From Streptomyces sp. NBC_01451 (GTDB taxonomy: Bacteria > Actinomycetota > Actinomycetes > Streptomycetales > Streptomycetaceae), in the NCBI RefSeq assembly GCF_036227485.1, contig NZ_CP109479.1, positions 5,642,001 through 5,706,000 on the forward strand: DNA of 64,000 nt. The letters are read 5' to 3'. Shown here in pieces: positions 55,227 to 63,818 of the stretch (position 1 is the first letter of the stretch; the number at the start of each line of letters is the position of its first letter). The notes beneath the pieces are model-generated. The model did no database searches. It worked only from the letters and a program-made list of their open reading frames with translations, and was not told the DNA's origin. The position numbers and the translations under genes were made by a program.

Positions 55227-56486
55227 TCAGAGGTCCCGGACGATCTCCTTGATTCCCCGCGCCGCCAAGTACTCCGCGTCCTCGGCCCGCTCGGCCGGCA
55301 CCACCGCCGGGCGCACGTCCTCCGCCCGCAGCCGCATCCACGCCTCGAAGTACGCGCCTCCCGGTCCCGAAATCGAACGGGTCCCCGGTGTGCAGTCGAG
55401 CACCAGAGCGGTCGTACGGGGCTCGGCCGGGCGGGGATCGGCGCGCAGCTCGGCGACCGTCTCCGCGAGGGCCTCGGCGATGGGCTTCGGGCGGCCTGTG
55501 GAGTCGAACAGGCCGAGTGTGTACTCCAGTTCGGGGAAGTCCGCGAGGGAACGGTCCACGTCGTGGGAGCACCACCAGGTGACTCCGTACAGGTCCGTGC
55601 ACCCGGTGGCGTTGCGCACGGTCGCGCGGGCGAAGCCGGGGGCGTCGGCCGCCGGGATGTGCGGTTCGGGGGCGCCGGTCTCCTGGACCCAGACGGGCCG
55701 GGCGGGGTCGTCGGCGTACGCCTTGGCCAGCTCCACCCCGTACTCCGCGAGATGCTGGACCTGCGGGGAGCGGGGGCCGTAGCGGCGGGCGCAGTCGGCC
55801 GAGAACACCCAGGGGTGGACGGTCGTCAGGTCGCCCTTGCGGGCCGAGGCCTCCGGTGTGAAGGGGTGGTCGTCGCTGTACCAGGCGGCGTCGTACGCGG
55901 AGTGCGTTACCAGGCCCGCGGCACCCGCCGGGCCCAGTCCTGTGCGCGCGGCGGCCAGCAGGGTGTCCAGGTAGTGGTCGATGTCGGCCACCGTCACCGG
56001 GTTGTGTTCGACCAGGTTGTTGAGCTCGTTGCCGAGCTGGAGCCCGAGGAGGTTCGGACGGCCGGCCAGGGCGCCGCCGAGGGTGCGCAGGAGGTTGGCC
56101 TGGGCCTCGATCGCCTCCGGGTCCGTGAAGACGTTGCGGTGGTGCCAGCTGCGCGTCCACTCCGGGTAGAAGTCGAAGCTGGAGAGGTGGCCCTGCACGC
56201 CGTCCACCATGACGTCGAGGCCCGCCTCCGCCGCCACGTCGACCAGCTGTGCCACCTGGTCGACGGCGGACGCGCGGATCAGCGTGCGGTTCGGCTGGAG
56301 CAGTGGCCAGAGCGGGAAGACCCGTACGTGGTCCAGGCCCAGCCCGGCTATCTGGTCGAGATCCTCGCGGGCGAGAGCCGGGTCGAAGTCGTACCAGGAG
56401 TGGAACCAGCCCCGGCGCGGCGTGTAGTTGACGCCGAAGCGAGGGGTGGAACGGAGGGCTGAACGGGGGGCGGGGGGAGTGCTCAC
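55227..56486 (-). CDS. Glycoside hydrolase, clan GH-A (GH5-like)
   Basis: A 419-residue (beta/alpha)8 enzyme without a signal peptide. It opens FGVNYTPRRGWFHSWYDFDP. The acid/base Glu lies in LLGLQLGNELNNLVEH and the nucleophile Glu in VWVQETGAPEPH, the normal clan GH-A positions. LDHVRVFPLWPLLQPN is the first barrel segment. Because it is intracellular and next to a sugar kinase and a GH3 enzyme, it may cut imported oligosaccharides such as manno- or gluco-oligomers. GTG 56486 has GGAGG at the right distance. Confidence 0.85.
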   Translation of the reverse strand: MSTPPAPRSALRSTPRFGVNYTPRRGWFHSWYDFDPALAREDLDQIAGLGLDHVRVFPLWPLLQPNRTLIRASAVDQVAQLVDVAAEAGLDVMVDGVQGHLSSFDFYPEWTRSWHHRNVFTDPEAIEAQANLLRTLGGALAGRPNLLGLQLGNELNNLVEHNPVTVADIDHYLDTLLAAARTGLGPAGAAGLVTHSAYDAAWYSDDHPFTPEASARKGDLTTVHPWVFSADCARRYGPRSPQVQHLAEYGVELAKAYADDPARPVWVQETGAPEPHIPAADAPGFARATVRNATGCTDLYGVTWWCSHDVDRSLADFPELEYTLGLFDSTGRPKPIAEALAETVAELRADPRPAEPRTTALVLDCTPGTRSISGPGGAYFEAWMRLRAEDVRPAVVPAERAEDAEYLAARGIKEIVRDL

Positions 56487-56570
56487 GGGTCCTCCACGGA
56501 CGTTCGTGACTGCGCCGGGCCGCGAGTCGGGTCTTGTCCTCGGCGAATGTATGAACCACCATAGTGCGCG

Positions 56571-57683
56571 ATGAGCAATGAATTGAACCAGGATTCGGGT
56601 CGGGATTCCGGCCGGGGCGAACACGGTGTTCCGGCGGGCGGCGCCCTTGTCGTCGGGCTCGACGCCGGTGGCACCCGTACGCGCGCCGTGCTGGCGTCCG
56701 CCGCCGACGGGCGCCCGCTCGGTGAGGGCGTCGCCGGGCCGGGCAACGCCCTCACCGTCCCCGTACCGCAGCTCACCGAGCACCTCGTCGAGGCCCTCGC
56801 CGGGGCGGTGCCCGAGCCGGACCGGCCCCGGGTCGTCGCCGTCGCGGGCGGCTTCGCGGGCGCCGCCGGCACCGCCGACGAACCCGGCCGCGTCAACGCC
56901 CGCACCGCGCTGACGGAAGCCCTGCGGCGCCTCGGCATCCACGTCCCCCCGGGCTCGATCCGGATCGGCAGCGACATCGAGGCCGCCTTCGCCGCCGCCC
57001 CGGACACCCCTGCCGACGGGCTGGCCCTCGTCGCCGGTACGGGAGCCGTCGCGATGCGCATCACCGCCCGCCACTGCGAGAAGACGGTCGGCGGCGACGG
57101 CTGGCTCCTCGGCGACGACGGCGGCGGCTTCTGGATCGGCCGGGAGGCGGTCCGGGTAGCGCTGCGCATGGCGGACCGGCGCGGCGGCGACACGGCTCTG
57201 GCGGCCCTGGTGGGGCGGGAGTTGGGGGTGCCGGACGCGGTTCTCCCAGTCGAGGGGGAGCTGTCGGCGTACGAGGGTGAGGGCGGCGCCGGTAGGTCGT
57301 GGCCCCGCTCCGCCCGCGAGGCCTATCGCCGGTACGTCCTCCCCGCCGTCATGGCCGAACCGCCGGTCCGGCTGGCCCGGTTCGCCCCGCTGGTCGCCGG
57401 GGCGGCCCGGGCGGGGGACGCCCTCGCGCAGGCGATCCTCGACGCGGCGGCCGGTCATCTCGCCGACTGTGTACGGGCGTTGGAGCCGACGCCGGGTGAG
57501 TCGGTGGTCGCGACAGGCGGCCTGCTCGGCCCCGGAGGCCCGCTGACCGCCCCGCTGGACCGGCACCTGAGCACCCTCGGCCTGGTCGCGCACTGGGTCC
57601 CCGACGGCAGCCGGGGTGCGGTGGCCCTGGCCCGACTCGCCCACGACGGCGCCCCCGCGACGCACCCGGAGAAGAACCAGTGA
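56571..57683 (+). CDS. BadF/BadG-type ATPase, N-acetylglucosamine kinase-like
   Basis: A 370-residue actin-fold kinase: phosphate-1 motif VVGLDAGGTRTRAVLASAAD, the Asp in IGSDIEAAFAAA, phosphate-2 LVAGTGAVAM and GDDGGGFWIGREAV. The last two are features of N-acetylglucosamine kinases of the BadF/BadG/BcrA/BcrD family. It would phosphorylate the amino sugar or hexose released by the flanking hydrolases. ATG 56571 has a weak leader. Stop and next start overlap by 4 bases (GTGA). Confidence 0.87.
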   Translation: MSNELNQDSGRDSGRGEHGVPAGGALVVGLDAGGTRTRAVLASAADGRPLGEGVAGPGNALTVPVPQLTEHLVEALAGAVPEPDRPRVVAVAGGFAGAAGTADEPGRVNARTALTEALRRLGIHVPPGSIRIGSDIEAAFAAAPDTPADGLALVAGTGAVAMRITARHCEKTVGGDGWLLGDDGGGFWIGREAVRVALRMADRRGGDTALAALVGRELGVPDAVLPVEGELSAYEGEGGAGRSWPRSAREAYRRYVLPAVMAEPPVRLARFAPLVAGAARAGDALAQAILDAAAGHLADCVRALEPTPGESVVATGGLLGPGGPLTAPLDRHLSTLGLVAHWVPDGSRGAVALARLAHDGAPATHPEKNQ

Positions 57684-60046
57684 TCCCTCCCAGCCCCCTC
57701 TACCGCGACCCCGCCGCCCCGGTCGGTGCCCGCGTAGCCGACCTCCTGGCCCGGATGACCCTGCGTGAGAAGGTCGGTCAGCTCAACCAGCGGATGTACG
57801 GCTGGGACGCCTACCGCCGCAGTCCGGACGGCGAGTTCGAGCTGACCCCGGCCCTGTACGAGGAGACCGACCGCTTCGAGGGACTCGGCGCCCTGTACGG
57901 ACTCCTGCGCGCCGACGCCTGGTCCGGCGTCGACCACTCGACAGGCGCCGACGCGCAGGCGGGCCCGGCGCTGGCCCACCTGGTCCAGCGCCACGTCCTC
58001 GAACGCAGCCGCCTCGGCATCCCCGCGCTCTTCGTCGAGGAGGTACCGCACGGCCTCATGGCCCTCGACGGCACGGTCCTCCCCGTCAACCTCGCGGTGG
58101 GCGCCACCTGGGACCCGGACCTGTACGAGCGGGCGGCAGCCCACGCCGCCGCCGAACTCCGTGCCAGGGGCGGTCACTTGGCCCTGGTCTCGGCCCTGGA
58201 CATCGCCCGCGACCCCCGCTGGGGCCGTACGGAGGAGTGCTTCGGCGAGGACCCGTACCTTGCCGCGCGCCTGACTGAGGCGCTGGTGAGAGGCATGCAG
58301 GGGGACGTGGAGGAGCGGGGGGTCTTCGCGCCGGACAAGGCCCCGGTGGTCCTGAAGCACTTCGCCGGCCAGGGCGCGACGGTCGGCGGCCGGAACTCTG
58401 CCGAGTCGGAGCTGGGTCCCCGTGAACTCCACGAGATCCACCTCCCGGCAGCCAGAGCGGGCGTACGGGCGGGCGCTGCCGCGGTGATGGCCGCGTACAA
58501 CGAGGTGGACGGCATTCCCTGCTCGGCCAACGGCCCTCTGCTGAACGGGTTGTTGCGCGGCGACGGAGATCGTGATGGCGTGGATCGTGGTGGCTGGGGC
58601 TTCGAGGGCCTGGTCATGGCGGACGGCCTGGCGGTGGACCGCCTGGCCCGCATCACCGGCGACAAGGTCTCCGCGGGCGCCCTGGCCCTCAACTCCGGTA
58701 TCGACCTGAGCCTTTGGGGCGAGGGCTTCACTCACCTGGTGGAGGCGGTGGAACGCGGCCTGGTGAAGGAGTCGGTGCTCGACACGGCCGTGTCCCGGGT
58801 CCTGACCCTGAAATTCCGCCTGGGTCTCTTCGAACACCCTTATACGACAACGGAGTTGCCGTCCGCCGAGGCCGGCCGTTCGCTGAGTACAGCCCTGGCG
58901 CGCTCCGCCGTCACCCTCCTCCACGACAGGGCGGGAGTCCTGCCCGTCGACCAGGCCGTGGTCTCCCGCATAGCCGTCCTCGGCCCGCACTCCGCCACCA
59001 CGGCCCACCAACTCGGCGACTACACCGCCCCCCAACGCCCCGGCACCGGAACCAGCGTCCTGGCCGCCCTGAACCACCTCACCCTTCCCGGGACGGAGGT
59101 ACGCCACGCCCAGGGCTGCGCCCTGACCGGCGACGACCTCTCCGGCATCCCGGAGGCGGTGGCGGTGGCAGCGGTCTCCGACCTGGCGGTGCTGGTCCTG
59201 GGCGGCAGCAGTGCCCGTACCCCGGACACGGAGTTCGACGCCAACGGCGCGGCGCGCACGGTCGTCTCGGAGATGACCTGTGGCGAGGGCGTCGACCTGG
59301 CCGGCCTGCGCCTGGGCCGGGCCCAGCGCGCCCTGCTGGACGCGGTGACGGCGACGGGCACACCCACGGTGGTCGTCCTGATCCAGGGCCGCCCGCACGC
59401 GGTGCCGGAGGCCGCGGAACACGCCGCCGCACTGCTGACGGCCTGGTACCCGGGCCCCTGGGGCGGCGAGGCGATCGCCGAGATCCTCCTCGGCCGCACC
59501 GCCCCGACCGGCCGCCTCCCCGTCTCTGTCCCCCGCTCGGCCGCCCAACTCCCCGTCTACTACAACCACAAGGACACCGAGTACGGCTCGTACGTGGACG
59601 AGGACGCCGAACCGCAGTACTCCTTCGGGCACGGCCTGACGTACACGACGTTCGAGTACGGCGTCCCGAGGCTCACGGAGGAAGGGCCGGCCCGCTGCGA
59701 GGTCGAGGTCACCAACACCGGGGAACGGGCCGGTCGTTCGGTGGTCCAGCTCTACATCCGCCCGCTGCGGACGACGGTGTGGCCGCGCACGCTGGAGCTC
59801 CGGGCCTTCCAGGGCGTGGACCTGGCTCCGGGGGAGTGCCGTACGGTCACGTTCGCCCTCACGGAGGAGCAACTCGCCCAGGTTGGCGGGGACTTGGAAC
59901 GGGCGGTGCTGCCGGGGAGCGTGGAGATCCGGGTGGCGGCGTCGGCGCGGGAGGCGCTGACGGCCGTACCGGTGGCCGTGTCTGCCGGCCCGGCAGGAGG
60001 ACAAGGTCATGGCGGTGTCCCAGGGGCGTCACAGCAGGACTCGTGA
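57680..60046 (+). CDS. Glycoside hydrolase family 3, beta-glucosidase type
   Basis: A 788-residue, three-domain GH3 enzyme. The barrel has RMTLREKVGQLNQRMYGWDA, VLKHFAGQGATVGGRN (Lys-His) and the nucleophile Asp in FEGLVMADGLAVDRLA. The alpha/beta sandwich follows from about 400, and a fibronectin-like C-terminal domain starts at YSFGHGLTYTTFEYG (about 655). It has no signal peptide, so it acts inside the cell on imported oligosaccharides. Coupled to the kinase gene; together they look like a sugar salvage operon divergent from the GH-A gene. Confidence 0.91.
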   Translation: MIPPSPLYRDPAAPVGARVADLLARMTLREKVGQLNQRMYGWDAYRRSPDGEFELTPALYEETDRFEGLGALYGLLRADAWSGVDHSTGADAQAGPALAHLVQRHVLERSRLGIPALFVEEVPHGLMALDGTVLPVNLAVGATWDPDLYERAAAHAAAELRARGGHLALVSALDIARDPRWGRTEECFGEDPYLAARLTEALVRGMQGDVEERGVFAPDKAPVVLKHFAGQGATVGGRNSAESELGPRELHEIHLPAARAGVRAGAAAVMAAYNEVDGIPCSANGPLLNGLLRGDGDRDGVDRGGWGFEGLVMADGLAVDRLARITGDKVSAGALALNSGIDLSLWGEGFTHLVEAVERGLVKESVLDTAVSRVLTLKFRLGLFEHPYTTTELPSAEAGRSLSTALARSAVTLLHDRAGVLPVDQAVVSRIAVLGPHSATTAHQLGDYTAPQRPGTGTSVLAALNHLTLPGTEVRHAQGCALTGDDLSGIPEAVAVAAVSDLAVLVLGGSSARTPDTEFDANGAARTVVSEMTCGEGVDLAGLRLGRAQRALLDAVTATGTPTVVVLIQGRPHAVPEAAEHAAALLTAWYPGPWGGEAIAEILLGRTAPTGRLPVSVPRSAAQLPVYYNHKDTEYGSYVDEDAEPQYSFGHGLTYTTFEYGVPRLTEEGPARCEVEVTNTGERAGRSVVQLYIRPLRTTVWPRTLELRAFQGVDLAPGECRTVTFALTEEQLAQVGGDLERAVLPGSVEIRVAASAREALTAVPVAVSAGPAGGQGHGGVPGASQQDS

Positions 60047-60133
60047 TGCGCTGAAACCCGCCGGATATCCCTCTCGTCGCGATGCCGGGTCCGCCATATT
60101 GATTTCCGGCGGTCAGGGGCGACGACAAAGCGT

Positions 60134-60358
60134 GTGGTGCGGGTGAATCCGGTGTTCAAGGTCGAGTCGTACACCTGGAATCCCACCGGAAAGCGTGAGG
60201 ACGTCGTCGACGTCACTTCCTGGCGCGGGCGGGGATACGACACGATTTACTCGTACGGGAACTACATCGGCGGTGTCGCCGACGAACTCAAGGCGGACGG
60301 TGCGCCGAAGATGACGTTCCGGAAGAAGGACGGCCCCGCCGGGAGCGCGTGCGACTGA
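60134..60358 (+). CDS. Small hypothetical protein
   Basis: A 74-residue open frame (VRVNPVFKVESYTWNPTGKR, then TSWRGRGYDTIYSYGNYIGG) with about 85-90 per cent G/C at third positions, which argues for coding. The amino acid make-up (Tyr, Trp, Asp rich) is like an exported binding domain, but no signal peptide is present, so it may be the remnant of a larger gene. I do not recognise it. The frame stays open back to the GH3 stop. The true start is uncertain. Confidence 0.42.
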   Translation: MVRVNPVFKVESYTWNPTGKREDVVDVTSWRGRGYDTIYSYGNYIGGVADELKADGAPKMTFRKKDGPAGSACD

Positions 60359-60459
60359 GCGGGCGTACGGGTCTATGGGGCCACGGGCCCGGGTGAACGG
60401 CCGCAGGGTGCCTTGTCGGCGCTCTGCGGCCGTCGCTGTGCCGCCTTCGCTGTGCCGCT

Positions 60460-60771
60460 CTAGGCCCGGCTGTCGAGCGGCCGGAGGAAGCGGCGCTCGT
60501 ACCGTTTGATGCAGCGGGTGTCCCGAGCCAGCGCGAACGCTTCCTGGCACTCGGCGTCCGACATGCTGTCCGTGCGGTACTGCTCGTATGCGGCCAGGCT
60601 GGGAAAGGAGAACAGGGCGTAGGCGATGTCGCTGTCACCTTCACTCGGCAGGAAGTAGCCGTGGTGGGTCCCGCCGAGACGGTTGACGAGCCGGACCCAG
60701 CGGCGACCGTACTCCTCGAAATCCTCAAGCTTGTCGGCGTCGATCTCGTACTTGAGATGGATGGTGATCAT
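60460..60771 (-). CDS. NIPSNAP family protein
   Basis: A 103-residue ferredoxin-like alpha/beta protein: ITIHLKYEIDADKLEDFEEY, LGGTHHGYFLPSEGD and FPSLAAYEQYR are the family marks. Such proteins are dimeric and of unknown function, often monooxygenase-like. It is intact and stands alone. Confidence 0.87.
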   Translation of the reverse strand: MITIHLKYEIDADKLEDFEEYGRRWVRLVNRLGGTHHGYFLPSEGDSDIAYALFSFPSLAAYEQYRTDSMSDAECQEAFALARDTRCIKRYERRFLRPLDSRA

Positions 60772-60811
60772 GCCTTCATGATCCCGTGCGACGGTCGTGG
60801 TGGGCGCCGGG

Positions 60812-61462
60812 TCAGCCGCCAGGGTGGCCGAGGGTTGCCTCGCCGTCGCGGACGCGGGCGGCGATGGTTCGCGCGCACACCAGGGACTCGGTGTGCGACG
60901 TGTCGACCTCCAGGTCGTAGACCACGCCCTCGTGGACGACGTCCGCCTGCGCGGCGGCCATCCCGAGAGCCCGGTCTCCCCGGGCGATCTCGCGGCGCGC
61001 GGCTACGGCGCTCTCGCACCGGACGCCGACCCACAGCACGGGCAGGTCACCCACTTCGTCCACTGCGCCAAGAGCCTTGCGCCACCGCTGCTGGGACGCC
61101 GCTCCGCCGAGGAAGACGTCGTCGATGACGACCCGGGCACCGGCCCGGACCATCGCCACGACACCTTCCCGCCAGGCCGCCTCCAGCGCCAGGAAGTCCG
61201 CCCCGACGCTCACTTCGCCGTCCGTCGTGATCGCGATGCCCGCGTCCGACTCCCGCATCCTCGCGGGCAGGGCCTCCACGAACGAGTCGCACCCGAACGC
61301 CAGCCACGGGTCCGGCAGTTCGGCTTGCAGACACCGTACGATCTCGGACTTCCCGGAGCTGGAACCACCGTTGAGAATGATCATCTTGACCGGAGCCCGG
61401 TCCCTGTCCTCGTCTCTGTCCTGGTCCTGGTCCTGGTCCTGGTCCTGAATCGGAATCGCCAC
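60812..61462 (-). CDS. CPT-family phosphotransferase (chloramphenicol phosphotransferase-like)
   Basis: A 216-residue P-loop kinase-like protein with Walker A GGSSSGKS (about 33-40), [11 protein letters not shown] and [10 protein letters not shown] (Walker B-like Asp pair), then [15 protein letters not shown]. The family includes chloramphenicol 3-O-phosphotransferase; here the substrate is unknown. Family similarity begins at MIILNGG (ATG 61384). The N-terminal 26 residues ([18 protein letters not shown]) come from a hexamer repeat, and the annotated GTG 61462 has no good ribosome-binding site, so ATG 61384 is a serious alternative. Confidence 0.82.
   Translation of the reverse strand: MAIPIQDQDQDQDQDRDEDRDRAPVKMIILNGGSSSGKSEIVRCLQAELPDPWLAFGCDSFVEALPARMRESDAGIAITTDGEVSVGADFLALEAAWREGVVAMVRAGARVVIDDVFLGGAASQQRWRKALGAVDEVGDLPVLWVGVRCESAVAARREIARGDRALGMAAAQADVVHEGVVYDLEVDTSHTESLVCARTIAARVRDGEATLGHPGG
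61418..61444. repeat. GGTCCT hexamer microsatellite in the CPT gene 5' end
   Basis: About four and a half head-to-tail copies of CTGGTC within a coding or leader region. They code for Asp-Gln repeats on the minus strand and keep the frame. Confidence 0.85.
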
Positions 61463-61618
61463 CGCGCCACACTAGGGCGCCCGCCGCGGGGAACGAAACG
61501 AATTCCGGCCGGGGCGGGCTGTCCCCTGGTGCGAGGCGGCGGAGTCACCTGCGGCGGTTCACCCGGCGAGTTCGGCCGGTTCGCGAGCCGTGTCAGCTTC
61601 CCGGGAACGCGACAACTG

Positions 61619-62302
61619 CTACGGCATGTGGGGGAGTGCGGGTTTCCGGGCCAGGAAGGTGGCGACGGTCCGCTTCACCACCTCGCCGGGCTCCTGCACC
61701 AGTCGCGAGGTGATCACGAATCCTGCCCGGTTGAGCAATTCGGCGATCTTCTCGGCCGGGAGCAGGTGCGACTCGTAGGACACCGGGTGCCCGCCGTACG
61801 CCTGGGTCGTCCGTAGGCGCAGATACTCCTCGTCTCCCACGTACCCGGCCAGCATCAGGAGACCGCCGGGCGCGAGCGTGCGGTGGAACTCGGCGTACAC
61901 GACCGGCAGTTGCTCGGGTGGGGTGTGGTGGGTGGAGTAGTAGGCGAGGATGCCGCCGAGTTCGCCGTCCCGGAGCGCGAGGGCGGTCATCGAGCCCACG
62001 GTGAAGCTCAGGTGGGGGTGGGCCCGGCCGGCCAGCTCGATCATCTTCGGCGACAGGTCGACGCCGAACGCGGGCACGCCCAGGGCTGCCAGGTGCGCGG
62101 TCACCTTGCCGGGCCCGCATCCCAGGTCCGCGACCGGGCCGAGGCCGGCCGTCTGCACGGACTCGGCGAACGCGGCCAGCATTGCCCGCGACAGTGGGTC
62201 CAACTCCTCCGGATTCTTGACGAGTTGGACGTAGGCGGCGGCGACGGTGTCGTACGAGTCGCGGATCGCGGTGAGGTGGGAGGGGGCGGATTCGTGGGTC
62301 AC
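61619..62302 (-). CDS. Class I SAM-dependent methyltransferase
   Basis: A 227-residue Rossmann methyltransferase. SAM motifs: VADLGCGPGKVTAHLAALGV (about 59-78), AFGVDLSPKMIELAGR, and GILAYYSTHHTPPEQLP with the post-II region. The start has no strong ribosome-binding site: GTG 62302 (THESAPSHL) is chosen because similarity begins there; the frame is open for another 46 codons. Substrate unknown. Confidence 0.85.
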   Translation of the reverse strand: MTHESAPSHLTAIRDSYDTVAAAYVQLVKNPEELDPLSRAMLAAFAESVQTAGLGPVADLGCGPGKVTAHLAALGVPAFGVDLSPKMIELAGRAHPHLSFTVGSMTALALRDGELGGILAYYSTHHTPPEQLPVVYAEFHRTLAPGGLLMLAGYVGDEEYLRLRTTQAYGGHPVSYESHLLPAEKIAELLNRAGFVITSRLVQEPGEVVKRTVATFLARKPALPHMP

Positions 62303-62676
62303 GCGGGGGACTCTAGAGGAGGGGGCCGACAAGCACGCCGAACCGGCCTGCGGCCACGGCGGAGGCGAAGCCGGCCGGCTGTGGGTGAGTGGGAGCGCCG
62401 GTCCGTGCGGGGCTTCGCTGTCGCGGACGGCGATCGTCATGTCATCGACGACGCCGTCCTCGGCGTACTGGGCTCCCGCATCGGAGAACGACGACTTCCA
62501 CCGGACCCTTCTCGCCTCGGGCTCGGCGCACTGCGATCAAGCCGCCTGTGAGTACGCCGTGGTGGCTTCGTCGTGAAGATCGGGAGCTACCATGGCTGGC
62601 GCTCCGGCCTTTCCGGTTTCCGGCATCGGGCAATTCGTCCGATCGTTCCGGTGGTCTCGGACACGGACGAAGGCAT

Positions 62677-62693
62677 GGTGTACGCCGTACACC
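62677..62693. promoter_or_regulatory. TetR-type operator 1, upstream of the regulator gene
   Basis: GGTGTACGCCGTACACC, a near-perfect 17-base palindrome 89 bases before the regulator start. The same palindrome occurs twice before the oxidoreductase gene. It suggests autoregulation and shows that the regulator start is downstream, not at an earlier in-frame ATG. Confidence 0.85.
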
Positions 62694-62782
62694 TCATGGT
62701 GGGAATACGGTGGGTGGACGCTGTGCACCCGTCCAAGGGGAGGGTGGCGGCTCCGGGCCCTGCCCGGTACGAGAGGGAGGGG

Positions 62783-63484
62783 ATGGTGGAGATGGCCACG
62801 CAGGCCGACGCCGCCGTGCAGCCCCGTGTGCCCCTGAGCAGAAAGCGGCTTCTGGGCGCCGCTGTCACCCTGGCCGACGAAGGCGGGGTCGATGCGCTCA
62901 GCATGCGCAGGATCGCGCAGGCGCTCGGCGTCGTGCCCATGGCGCTGTACAAGCATGTGGCCAACAAGAACGAGCTGCTGGACGGCATGATCGACGTCCT
63001 CGTCGGCGAGATCGATCCGCCGGCCGCCGACGTCGACTGGAAGACCGCCGTCCGCCGACGGGTGCTGTCGGCCCGCCGTATGCTGCTGCGCCACCCGTGG
63101 GCGTCCGGGGTCATCGAGTCGCGGATCAAGGCGCGGTCCGCCCCCACCCCTGCGGTGATGGAGTATCTGGACTCGATGATCGGGATCTTCCGGGCCGGGG
63201 GGTTCTCGATCGACCTGGTCCATCACGCGATGCATGTGATGGGCAGCCGTCTGCTGGGCTTCTCCCAGGAACTGTTCGAGGACGGCTCCGGCCGTGAGCC
63301 GGATCCGGACGCGATGCCGCCCGAGGAGATGGCCGCGCGCTACCCCCACATCACCGAACTGGCCATGGCGGTCGCCCACGACAACGAGTCCGTCGTCGGC
63401 TCGGGCTGCGACGACCAGTTCGAGTTCGAGTTCGCTCTGGACCTGACGCTGGACGGCCTTGAGCGGCTCCGGGGCGCGAGCTGA
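62783..63484 (+). CDS. TetR/AcrR family regulator
   Basis: A 233-residue repressor. The DNA-binding domain covers SRKRLLGAAVTLADEGGVDA (about 16-35), LSMRRIAQALGVVPMALYKH and VANKNELLDGMIDVLV, the standard TetR helix-turn-helix. The C-terminal ligand and dimer domain is a TetR_C type (VIESRIKARSAPTPAVMEYL, FSIDLVHHAMHVMGSRLLGF). ATG 62783 is preceded by GAGAGGG; ATG 62792 is close and possible. Its targets are very likely the three identical-type palindromes nearby. Confidence 0.9.
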   Translation: MVEMATQADAAVQPRVPLSRKRLLGAAVTLADEGGVDALSMRRIAQALGVVPMALYKHVANKNELLDGMIDVLVGEIDPPAADVDWKTAVRRRVLSARRMLLRHPWASGVIESRIKARSAPTPAVMEYLDSMIGIFRAGGFSIDLVHHAMHVMGSRLLGFSQELFEDGSGREPDPDAMPPEEMAARYPHITELAMAVAHDNESVVGSGCDDQFEFEFALDLTLDGLERLRGAS

Positions 63485-63535
63485 CCCACCGGTGAAGGGT
63501 CCGGCGGCATCAGCCCGAGGCTTTCGTTCGTCATA

Positions 63536-63611
63536 GCCGCTGCCGCTGCCGCTGCCGCTGCCGCTGCCGCTGCCGCTGCCGCTGCCGCTGCCGCTGCCGC
63601 TGCCGCTGCCG
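63536..63611. repeat. GCCGCT hexamer microsatellite, 76 bases
   Basis: Twelve complete copies plus four bases of GCCGCT, with no interruption, 51 bases after the regulator stop. Open frames through it give only Ala-Ala or similar runs and are not genes. Confidence 0.97.
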
Positions 63612-63679
63612 TCGCCCACCCCACCCCGCCCCACCTCTTCTCCCCTGCTGTGCGCCTCGAACTCGTGCCTCTTCGCCCC

Positions 63680-63708
63680 TTGACGGGTGTACGGCGTACA
63701 CCTACGTT
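63680..63708 (+). promoter_or_regulatory. Promoter with operator in the spacer
   Basis: TTGACG (63680-63685) and TACGTT (63703-63708) are separated by exactly 17 bases, and that spacer is exactly the palindrome at 63686-63702. A repressor bound there would block RNA polymerase. The gene start is 111 bases downstream. Confidence 0.78.
63686..63702. promoter_or_regulatory. TetR-type operator 2
   Basis: GGTGTACGGCGTACACC fills the whole promoter spacer. It differs by one base, at its centre, from operators 1 and 3. Confidence 0.85.
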
Positions 63709-63718
63709 GCTCATCAGA

Positions 63719-63735
63719 GGTGTACGCCGTACACC
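63719..63735. promoter_or_regulatory. TetR-type operator 3
   Basis: GGTGTACGCCGTACACC, 33 bases (about three helix turns) from operator 2, so two dimers could sit on the same face of the DNA. Confidence 0.85.
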
Positions 63736-63818
63736 TTCAAGGATCTGCTGATCGGTCGGTGCCGTACCCGGCGAGGACGGCGAGCGGCGATCGGTCACGA
63801 GGTGATGGGGGAAATCCG

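Noticed and set aside
57455..60010. An 851-residue minus-strand frame
   Set aside because: Shadow of the GH3 glucosidase gene; low-complexity Arg/Gly/His sequence.
63536..63611. Possible CRISPR array
   Set aside because: The unit is only 6 bases and there are no spacers; it is a simple microsatellite.
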